A stretch of 64,000 nucleotides of DNA, from the NCBI GenBank assembly GCA_033239525.1, contig BSYO01000025.1:248001-312000 (forward strand). The letters run 5' to 3'. Below, one piece after another: positions 54,500 to 64,000 of the stretch; within the stretch, counting starts at the first letter, position 1, and every line of letters begins with the position of its first letter. The DNA comes from Nepenthes gracilis (Eukaryota; Streptophyta; Magnoliopsida; Caryophyllales; Nepenthaceae). Below the pieces are notes generated by a model that ran no database searches, had not been told where the DNA came from, and saw only the letters and a list, made by a program, of their open reading frames with translations. A program made the translations under genes and the position numbers.

Positions 54500-56978
54500 A
54501 TGGCTGCTCTTCAGTACTTGGAATCTCTGCGAAGCGCGCACCCCGAGCTCTCCGATTGGTATAATACTTTGGCAGATCTATACCAGAGAAAGCTATGGAA
54601 CCAACTTACTCAGAAGCTCGACCAGTTCGTTGCTCTCGCCGTTTTCCAGGTCCTCTCTGGACTTCTTTTACTCCCCAGCCATACTTTGATATGCATTCTT
54701 TGTTTGTCATTTTTTTTGGGTTGCAATGTGTTTGGATTTGGGGGATTCCGGACTCTGATGCATGTAGCTGAAAACATAATCTGTACTTGTATTTTTGTGT
54801 TCTCGATGGAAAATACTGTCTATTTCGTGTTTGGTTGCTGAGAAAACGGAGAAAGAAAGGGAGACGGAGCAGGAAGTTCTAAATTTTAATTCTAAAGAAC
54901 CCTGTGCTCAGCTGTTGTATTCTAGGGATGCTAGGATAGGCTTAATGGGAAATGGTACGTCAGATGGAGACCAGCAAACAATTGAGCAGGACAGCTTGAA
55001 GTTTCTTTAAAATTTGTGTTCGTTAAAGTCGAGGTATAGGATATGGGCTGTTTGCCATTCATTAAATTATGTTCAAGAGCTAGCGAAAAAGATGGAATTG
55101 AAATGAATGCATGATTGCTGGACGGTTTAGGTAATTGATTGTTAGAATGACAAACCAGGTCTAGTGACTAACGGTTTCACAATCTGACTTGTTTACTAAG
55201 GAAGTATACTAAATTTTACTTTAATTTTGACGTAGAAATCACGGGTCCAAACTATGTAAGCAATTCATCAATATTTATGCATGAGGATGTCTACATCTAA
55301 CTCTCATCAAAGCCCGCAATATTGTAAGTTTTGTGTTTTGCACCACTCGATTTTATTCTTAAGTAGAGTGCTTGCAATTCCAACTTATGTGTTAGTCATT
55401 TTTCTGATGAGATTCTGATTTTTGCTGGCCACTACATTTATGTCAGTTCTCTTAAATCTAAAAGGTGGAGTTGTTGCTTGGAGCACTATAGTGCTTTATA
55501 TGAACAGAGTAAACATTTTCTCTGGTTTATAAACTTGGCAGCATACTAAAGTTACTGCACACTTATGCCCAAATAACTTAAATAATGGAAATAAGAAAAT
55601 GATGATTTTGCATGGGAAGATCTCAAGAGAAAGGCAAGATGGTATTCAAATGATCAGCCCATTCTGATTAGATTTTAGCAGTACAGATGTTCCCAAAAAG
55701 TATGAATCAAGCAGAAAGCTGATCTGGGATTGGCTATTCTTGATACTCATCTTATAATTGAGAAGCTAAAGATTGTTTGCTGCTGTCAAAGTGATTATGG
55801 CGATTTCACTTTATCAGCATCTTTGTTGTCAAAGAATTAATTTTAGGCTGTAATAGCGTGATAGATGTGTGCTTTGTGTTAAAATCTAAATTGAGCTATG
55901 TAAATTTTTACATAATTTTTTTATATCTTTGAATTTTTCTAAAATTCAGGTGAATTTAGTTTAAATTTTAATATTATAAAAATTTAGATATCCTATTGTT
56001 GAAGTTGAAGATTTTCAATGTATACTAGTGTTGAAGGTCAAAATATCCAAAACTCTCTATATGAGAAATAAATTCTTGAAATCTTCCTCTATATCCGATT
56101 ATTACTTATTACTATTGATTGCTTGTTTATGTTTTTGCATTTTCAATCAGTGACTTACATATGGCATATTCGACATTAGTGTAATTTTCACATTTGTATC
56201 CCAAGATCAATCCCGACACGTAAATGTGTTCGAAAGTCAACTCGGTTGGCATCTGGTGCCCAATAGGAATGGACACACTGCACGGTTTTATGGCTATAGA
56301 TTTCTAACTGTGACATTTTGCAAGTACTGTGAATATTTGAGTCTAGTGGATTATGAGAGTATTTAATACTTTTGGGAATAGGATTGGCTCTCTTTAATAA
56401 GACAGAACTACTAAAGTTGGATTTTCGTTCTTTTCAACCCAACTTTCATCTAAGATGCCTTAATTTGGTTCAAATACTAGTCTATAGTGGATAAATAGGG
56501 TTTGTTTTTATGCCTTGAATCTTGAAAGGAAGAATTTGAAAAGTATCCTTATTTTAGTTGAGGATTTGTAAATCCTTTCTTCTATCCAATTGGCTATGCT
56601 TGTGGTCCTCTTTGTTAGCTAATCACCTACCACAGTGCTCTTCTTACCACCTCTCCACATGTTTTTATCACTACATCTGCACCTACCCGTCTCCCATTTG
56701 TCTCTCGTTGCCATCTGTATCATGAACTCGACCTCCATCACATGCCATAAGAAGCATATCCACCACCCATACATCACCATGAGCTATGCACATAACTCAT
56801 AAAATTACACTCTGGGCATTCTTTCAAAGAAGTATTTCCACAAATGGATGCCTTTTCACAAGGTCTTTGGAATTATAGGGGCCTATTTAGTTGTGAAAAA
56901 ATGAGTTTTTTTGAATACTACTTCAGGAAAACCAAAATATCTTGAAAATCTATTTTAATCTGATTGTTTTCTTATTAG

Positions 56979-57041
<63 letters not shown>

Positions 57042-60000
57042 GTTTTCCCTCTTTTTGCAGAAATTTAGAAAACTAAAAAAAAACCAAATTGATTTTCCAG
57101 ACTTCTTCACTTGGTATAAAGAGGTGTTTTATAATATTTTTTGTTTATTAAACACTATTTTATATACTTATAAATATAATTATATACCAAATTTGAACTA
57201 ATATTGTTAATATATGATAAGGAAATTTTGATTTTATTTATTAATCAAGTTTGTTTGTATTATATTATCTTTTTTCGATAAGAACTGCCTAACACTATTA
57301 TGAGTTTTTTGTCCTTATAAATGCCTTCTGTCACTCATTTGGGAATTTGGCAATGTCTCTTAATATGAGGAGCTAAAAGTATAGTCCATTTGATAACATT
57401 AATGTTACTATCATTTGCTATTACTCAATGAAATTTATCATTTGCATATCATTAAGGTACTGATAAAATTGAATTGATTACATCATTAATAATTTAAGGA
57501 TCCTTGTTATTAAGAGTTAGTATTTTATCAATAGCTACACTAGACTTATTCACAATTGACTACAATAGATCACCCATTAACTTCATGAGTTAAGCTCACA
57601 CAATGGGGCTGAAGTTTCTAATCAAGCTATTACAGGTTCTAGTAGTTGTCTTATTGTGAATTAGGATACCATATCATAGCTTGTTTAAAGCCATCTGACA
57701 GTTAATAAAATAGGCTTGACTCATCTTGTTAAGATATTTTATTGGTGGTCGAAAAAGCTTCAATCAACAATTTTAAGCCAAGATACAGGTAATTATATTT
57801 GTTTAACACCCTAACATTATGTCAACAATTGATCAATATATGCTTTAATAACTATTAGCTAACATTAAGGTGTTGATATGCGCATGTTTCTAAAAATTAC
57901 AGGTGGAACTTGTTCTCCCAGAAAATTGTGGCAATGGTTTTCTTGCTTTTGGGTTTGAGGGGCATTGGTTGCATTTTTCCTTTCATTTTTCCTGATGAGT
58001 GATGTTTGCAGAAGTGGGCTGATCCGGTGGGGACCTGTAACCATTCCTTGACAGGGGCAGCCAAGTATAGCTAACTTAGAGAAGCTGCTGCTCTCGGTTA
58101 TTGTGTGTCAACAATCAATGTTTTCTACTTACGTGTAACACACATTTGATTTCAGGCTGGTGATGCATTGATACAATTGTATCACAATTTCATTACAGAC
58201 TTTGAGACAAAGATCAATCTTCTCAAGCTTGCACATTTTGCTGTCATAGTTTCAAGGCAATATGCTAAGAAAGAAGCGGCAATTCATTATCTTGAAGGAG
58301 TGATTGAAAAGCTTAGGGCTACTCGTGAAATACGCATAGAGGAGCCAATTCTTTACATAATGATGCAGATAGCAATGTTCAAGCTTGAACTAAGCGTGCA
58401 CAAAGAGTGCAAAAAGCTTTTGGAAGATGGAAAAACCATGCTTGACAACATGACGGATATTGATCCATCAGTATATGCTAGCTATTACTGGGTCTCTTCT
58501 CAGTACCATAAATCACATCAGGAATTTGCTGGATTTTACAGAACTGCCCTTCTTTATCTTGCTTACACCTCCGTGGAGTCTCTGTCAGTATCATTCAAGC
58601 TGGTATTATATCTGTTATAATATATGGGAAATGTATATGCATGTAGTAGTGTATTTCTTAGTGCACACATTTTATGGTTTAGAAAATTTGTATTTGGAAA
58701 TTATTTTTTAATGAGAATTTGTTTCATTTTTTGCTGCTAATGAGGATCAGGCGGTGTTATTTTCAACTCTGCTGCTAGTTTGCATTTCTCCAATAGGATG
58801 TGAAAGGATTGCTACCATACCACAATCATGCTTCTTGGCACAACCTAGTATATACAGCATTTCTAAATATTAGAAACATTCAAGATGCAAAATAGCAGAG
58901 CTGCAGAAGGCACTGTTAAGTGGTGTTATAAGTTTTCTCATTTTTGGCCAGCTGCTGTAAAAATATCCTTTAAACTAGTTGATTGTTGGATGAACAGCTA
59001 ATATTAATCTTTATTAGTTATGGATAAGTTAACATGATTGTTTATGTTACTATTTTGTAGAAGAATGGTAGAGCTTTGATGGGTGGGCTTGAAGTCTTGT
59101 TGCCACATTATGTTCTTTCAAACCTTCCAGGAAAAAAAACGGATTCCATGGTTTTTTTTTTTTTTTTTTGGGGTGGGGGGGGGGGGTAATTAGCACTCAT
59201 TTCAAAGCATATCACATCTATTAAGGTTTCCCTATGTGTTAGTGTTTAATGTAGGTAATGCTTGAAAGTGCCTGTCAGAGTGCAATCAAAGTTGTGTCTG
59301 TGTAATTGATTGTTGCAGTACAAATTTTTTTATAAACCTTTTGTCACTAACTCTTCTGCAAATTGTTTGATGACACAATGATTTCAAATTCCCCCTTTCA
59401 TCCCTCTAAAATCTACAGATTTGTGTTTTGACTTCTCAGATTGTACTGAGTGAGAAGCAGCATACAATAGTTTGTTACAGAACAAAAACAATCAGATAAT
59501 GCTATGATTACGATCACTTACATATGAGGATCTGCAATAATTTTTTGGATGTATTAGGAATTGAACTTTGTTGAATAGCTCCCCTGACTAGTAGACTACT
59601 GAACAAATTATTGTATTGGAGAAATGCATACTGCTTTGTTACTTTTCTTGAGATTGAATCATCCTTGGTGTTAATGTTCTGAATAGTGGCTGATTGACTT
59701 CATTAAAATTGCTTATACTTGCTTTTGGTGCAGTAACAACAAATTAATAATTCTCATTATGGTAGGATTGGCTGTCTAGATTCTTGGCTAGTATCCCACT
59801 CTGTATGAAGTAGCATCATCCAAATGTTGGAACATTGAATATATTCAAATCTATTTTGTTACCTCGCTTCAAATATTTTGTAGGCTTTTTCCTCTCATTC
59901 TCACTATTTCTAACCTCAACCATTTTACTTGTACTCTGTGGGTCTTTCCACATTTATTTGGCATGGGTAGCTTCTTCCTGAAGTGTGAAGATAAGAGATG

Positions 60001-63000
60001 AAAGGTAGTAGGAACACCTTTAACTTTATCCATGATGTGGTATGATACTATTAGTTTGAATACATTGCCTGCTTAATTTCAAGTTGTGGAAATCCAAGGC
60101 TCTGCTATGTATGACTAGTTGCTATTTTGGCATTCTGCCATTACATTTGTCTTGTCTCTCCTTTGGCTACAGTATTTGGGCAATTTGAAATTTTGAAAAT
60201 TGCTAATTTGTTGACCAAAATCCTTGACGCAGTCAGTTATGGATGTGGGAATCTATGTACATGACAACTATATTCTGGTTGTTGCAAACATTGTATGATA
60301 TATTTTTTACTTTAGAATTAGTAACATATATCTTTGCATGACAAAAGGGCTTCCGGAGCAGGAATAACACTGCCTGTGTTTGCAGGAAAAGTGGGCCTAT
60401 GCAGCAGGCTTTCACGATTTTTTTGATAGTTCAATTAAACTTTTTCAAATATTATATTTGTGATTTAAACTTTTATTTATTCTGTCGAATAAAATTTTGT
60501 GCTATTGTAGGACTTGGCATTTGATCTATCTTTATCTGCCTTGTTGGGAGACAATATCTACAACTTTGGAGAGCTGCTTGCACATCCAATTGTGAGAACT
60601 TTCTATTTTATATGTCGTTTCCCTCTGCACACTGTACTTATTTCTTTACTTTTGGTAACAATGTTGTATACTATTGACTTTATTTTTCATCTATGTTTCT
60701 TGCGATAGGATCAGGGTAAGTATTTAGTCATTCATTCATCTATATAGTTTGTTCTTGTGGTGTACATTTTGCATTTAAATTATGAGTTGTTTGGACTCCG
60801 TACATTGTGTGTCATGCTGTCCAGCATTGGTTAAACTTTGTGGTGGGTGCTTCTATCAATTTCATTTTGTACAACATTATTTACTGATGAGGTTGAAAAT
60901 TAGTCTTCACCAAAGTAGTGACAGGGTATGTCCTCTGGGATACTTTTAAGATAAAGATTTTTCTTTTTTCCTGTTCTTTTTTTAGGTTAGCACACCTCAA
61001 CCAGTGTATAATGAGCTTTAGATTATTAGAATACGTACATGAGAAGTAATGATCCAGGTCAATCATCACTCTCAACGCTCCCTCTCCCAGTAAAGGCAAG
61101 GAACAACATTTTTTGGAGTCTAATTACTACGAGACTGACTATCAAAATGTTTTTTCCTGTCATTATGCCCTATATGAAATAAGAAAGGTACTGGACAATA
61201 ATGGTTTGCATTAGTCATTTTTACTTTCCATCTCTATGTTGTATGCTTCAAACTGTGAATTAGGCAAATTTCATATAATTGTGGGATTCTTGATGCTGCT
61301 TATACTTTACTTGTTTGGATGTTTGTGGAAAAACTGACAATTTCTTTTATTTTCATACTTTGATATTATTTATCCCCTTGTAGTACTTGATGTCTTTATC
61401 TTCTTATAATTCTGAGTCTAATGTCCAATTCCAACTTGGCGACTTTGTAATCTATATTTGTGGAGTTAAAATTGTTAGGATTTGTGTATTCTTCATTGCA
61501 ACTTTTCCTGCTGAAGTTTTCTTGGTGATGCTTAGTTTAATCTGCCTGTGCACTTTTTGCTTTTATTAGTTTTCACTTGCCTGTTTTTGATGTCCCTTTT
61601 ATAATTTCTTTATTGTTCTTTTAGTTTCTTTCAGTTCTGATTTTCATACATTTCAAACCTTTTGTGATTTACGTATTCTTGTTCTAGCAACTGACCGTAT
61701 GTCTAAGAAGAAGCAAGTAGACAAACTCTTGAGGGGCTGTACAAATTTGGACACATATCCGACACAGACACATGGCCTGCACCAAAGGTTGCTGCATGTC
61801 CAAAATTTGGGAAAATAGAGAGAATGTAGACATTTGGGTCTGACATGCCCCTTAATGTATGTTTGAGTGTCATATCAAGACATTGTGCTCTATTTAGTCA
61901 AATGACATGACCTAGAAATTTATATCATCCAGTCAGTTTGTTTTCTTCATGTCATTTTACTTGCCCTTCTGTCTTGCACTTCCTTCCCAGCTTTCACATA
62001 TTGTTTTTTCCCTTTGTTTGGGATGCCTGCTGGACGTATGTCTTTGATGGGAAATTTTGGCTCCTGCTGATAAGTAAAACATGTAATTGCTTGATATTTG
62101 TTCTATATTGTGCATTCCAAGTCATCCTTTTTCTCAGTTAAGTGATTTGACATGTTTCACCAATATCATGGCCTTTGCCTCTAAGTTTTCTAGTAGAATA
62201 TATTTTCAATTGTGATCCTTTGTTTGATGGGATCATTAACTTCTGCAGATAATGACTCTCCTTGGGACAAAGGTCGAATGGCTCTACTATGTTCTGCAGG
62301 CATTCAACTGTGGTGATTTAGTTCGATATCAAGAGCTATGCTATGTGCATAGAGAGGCTCTAACTGCACAACCGGCATTAGTGGCCAATGAAAAGAAACT
62401 TTTGGAAAAAATAAACATTCTTTGCTTGATGGAGATTATTTTCAGGTGTGTCAATGTGTTACCAATTTGAAAGTGATTATTTCTTTCAAAAGATCAATTT
62501 GTCCTACAGAGACATTTCTGTGCTAAATTGTAATAAATATGTTTTTTCCCCTAGCCGGCCTTCAGAGGATCGAACAATTCCATTGAGTATTATTTCTCAA
62601 CGCACTAAACTTTCTATAGAAGATGTGGAGTATCTTCTAATGAAGAGCCTGTCTGTAAGTACCCATTGCTCGTCTTTTTCATTCGAGACCTTTGCTACCT
62701 ACAACCCTTTTTTTTCCCTTTTTGGCTAGCATGTAACATGATTTTATGGATGCATTTTAACTCAAATTACCCCAAAAGACTCACAAGCTTCAAATTTAGT
62801 GATACATTTGTATTTGGAGACTTTTTATACCACATTCTATGTGGATATGTGCTTTTTCTGAATTTATTTGTTCTGGAATTTGAAGAAGAAAATTTGGGTT
62901 GAATATTGACTTGATAGGAAGCAAGAAGGTACTGAATATTATGTTGTGCCATTCTACTAGTCATTAAATAGTCTCACCTACATGATAGGGGAATTGTGAG

Positions 63001-63978
63001 CCTGCCTGGGTGATATTGGTTGGTCAGATGTCAGCAAGCATTCAGTGCGTAAGTGGTTGTAATTGCTGCTTAGTGCTTCAATTAAGAATGTAATATTGTT
63101 TAGTAAGGAACCCACACTCTGGAGTGTTCCACCCCCTCTTTTTGATAAAATAACATATCGTTAAAGTAATATCAACAAAAGACATGTGTTTCTTTTTACC
63201 TGGCTTACTACAATGAAGTAGCCATGTAAATTAACCGGTCATAATATTTTGAAAGAGTTTGTGCCAGGAGAGTTCTCAATAGGCATGGACACAGTTCTGC
63301 TATTATGGGTCCCTTCCAATCTGACAACCTAATAGGTGAGTTAAAGGGGAGAGAAATGATAGTTACATTGTGATGCTGTATATCCGGTGGCTGAGAAGCT
63401 GTTTGTATTAATCTAGCATGGCATCATAACAAATTGACAAGTGAAGGTGATTTTGATATTGGTGCCTTTGTTTTGTGGAGAAAAGTGGGCCAAAAATGGA
63501 ACAGTTTTATGATGATAATCAAAGGAGTTGCAATACTTTGTTTAGGTGGAAGTTGTCCAGTGATGGTTCCTTTCTGTTCAAAAAAGATTCTTTAGTCATC
63601 TTTAGTTTGTTCAAGGGCTTTCAACGTGTGAAGTTGTGTTGTGTAATTGCACTCCCCTTATTAATTGGCACCATTCCTAAGGTCCTTCCAAAATAAACAG
63701 AAAAGCCTATAATTATATTGTTTTGGTGTAAAATTTAGGCCCTTCATCGTTCTTTCATCATTATTTTGAAAACTAAGAGTATTTAAATGCAGGTTCATCT
63801 CATTGAAGGGATTATTGATCAAGTTGAGGGAACGGTTCATGTATCCTGGGTGCAACCAAGAGTTCTAGGAATTCCCCAGATCAAGTCCCTGTGTGATCGG
63901 CTGGATAATTGGCTGGATAAAGTACACACTGCCTTGTTGTCTGTGGAGGCTGAAACACCAGACCTAGTTGCATCATGA
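54500..63978 (+). CDS. RPN9: 26S proteasome non-ATPase subunit RPN9 (PSMD13), 6 exons
   Basis: A component of the proteasome lid, a scaffold in the regulatory particle that helps assemble the 26S complex; it is not an enzyme. Exons: 54500-54649, 58156-58602, 60511-60591, 62249-62445, 62555-62654, 63793-63978. All introns are GT-AG, the phases close, and the protein is 386 aa, the length I recall for Arabidopsis RPN9. It opens MAALQYLESLRSAHPELSDW and continues with the helical repeat region (INLLKLAHFAVIVSRQYA..., SQYHKSHQEFAGFYRTALL). The PCI domain is at about 170-345 (RTIPLSIISQRTKLSIEDVE, VEYLLMKSLSVHLIEG), and the end is VEAETPDLVAS. It shows no truncation. Intron 1 is 3.5 kb and has gained a solo LTR and a long CT/TA microsatellite. 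Confidence 0.97.
55877..56315 (+). mobile_element. solo Ty3 LTR in RPN9 intron 1
   Basis: It reads TGTTAAAATCTAAATTGAGC... to ...AACTGTGACA, 439 bp. It follows the reverse complement of the LTR at 8880-9354 almost throughout (AAATTTTTACATAATTTTTT, CCGATTRTTAYTTATTA, GATTGCTTG). Flanks are CTTTG (55872-55876) and TTTTG (56316-56320), a 4/5 target-site match. It shares family with the 8880-15431 element. Confidence 0.8.
56982..57040. repeat. (CT)n(TA)n microsatellite
   Basis: About 22 CT units run from 56982 to 57026, followed by about seven TA units to 57040. It lies in RPN9 intron 1. On the other strand it is a (GA)n tract, the motif type bound by BPC proteins. Confidence 0.95.
58603..63792 (+). 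other. RPN9 introns 2 to 5
   Basis: Introns 58603-60510, 60592-62248, 62446-62554 and 62655-63792 are AT-rich. The homopolymer tract is listed separately. No other gene, RNA or clear transposon end was found in them. Confidence 0.7.
59152..59186 (+). repeat. T(18)GGGGT G(12) homopolymer tract
   Basis: Eighteen T, four G, one T and twelve G follow each other in RPN9 intron 2. The length may be unreliable, since such tracts are error-prone in sequencing. Confidence 0.9.
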
Positions 63979-64000
63979 ACTGACCTTGAAGTTGCTTTTT

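Noticed and set aside
54795..55010. Plus-strand frame of 71 codons in RPN9 intron 1
   Set aside because: It has no resemblance to RPN9 or other families, and exon 1 joins exon 2 at 58156 in the expected protein order.

Overview
The window is nuclear DNA from a flowering plant, most likely a eudicot. Four lines point there: a chloroplast-targeted phosphoribulokinase, a plant-only BASIC PENTACYSTEINE transcription factor, genes with many GT-AG introns and AT-rich intergenic DNA, and abundant LTR retrotransposons of the Ty3 and Ty1/copia types. The species cannot be named from the sequence.

Four host genes are complete and were assembled exon by exon. (1) A BPC/BBR GAGA-binding factor, 17604-18296 (+), 230 aa, single coding exon. 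(2) Phosphoribulokinase (PRK), 28745-25513 (-), five exons, 400 aa, with both regulatory cysteine pairs. (3) A DEAD-box RNA helicase of the RH5/STRS1 type, 32697-52455 (+), thirteen exons, 604 aa, whose fifth intron is 14.5 kb because retroelements fill it. (4) 26S proteasome lid subunit RPN9/PSMD13, 54500-63978 (+), six exons, 386 aa. In all three split genes the splice phases close without a frameshift.

Layout. 1-8.9 kb: only repeats (a TGATG-type LTR, a degenerate gag-only element on the minus strand, low-complexity and tandem repeats). 8.9-15.4 kb: a minus-strand Ty3 element with exact target-site duplications, itself hit by another solo LTR. 15.4-18.7 kb: the BPC gene. 18.7-23.5 kb: a copia-type element lacking most of pol, with a multiplied gag segment and a nested solo LTR. 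24.4-25.2 kb: a solo LTR of that copia family. 25.5-29.3 kb: PRK and its promoter. 30.1-32.1 kb: a poly(A)-tailed retroposon. 32.7-52.5 kb: the RH5 gene with its retroelement-filled intron (36.9-49.5 kb). 53.9-54.3 kb: a tandemly duplicated RPN9 promoter segment. 54.5-64.0 kb: RPN9, with a solo Ty3 LTR and microsatellites in its introns.

The four host genes act in different processes (chromatin regulation, Calvin cycle, RNA metabolism, proteolysis) and are not an operon-like unit. The main stories are (a) layered retroelement insertions dated relative to each other by target-site duplications, (b) a host gene that apparently keeps correct splicing across a 14.5-kb intron whose last element ends 41 bp before the acceptor, (c) a duplicated proteasome promoter carrying six GCCCA/TGGGC boxes, and (d) a poorly known family of gag-only elements (Transposase_28-like protein) present at two loci.
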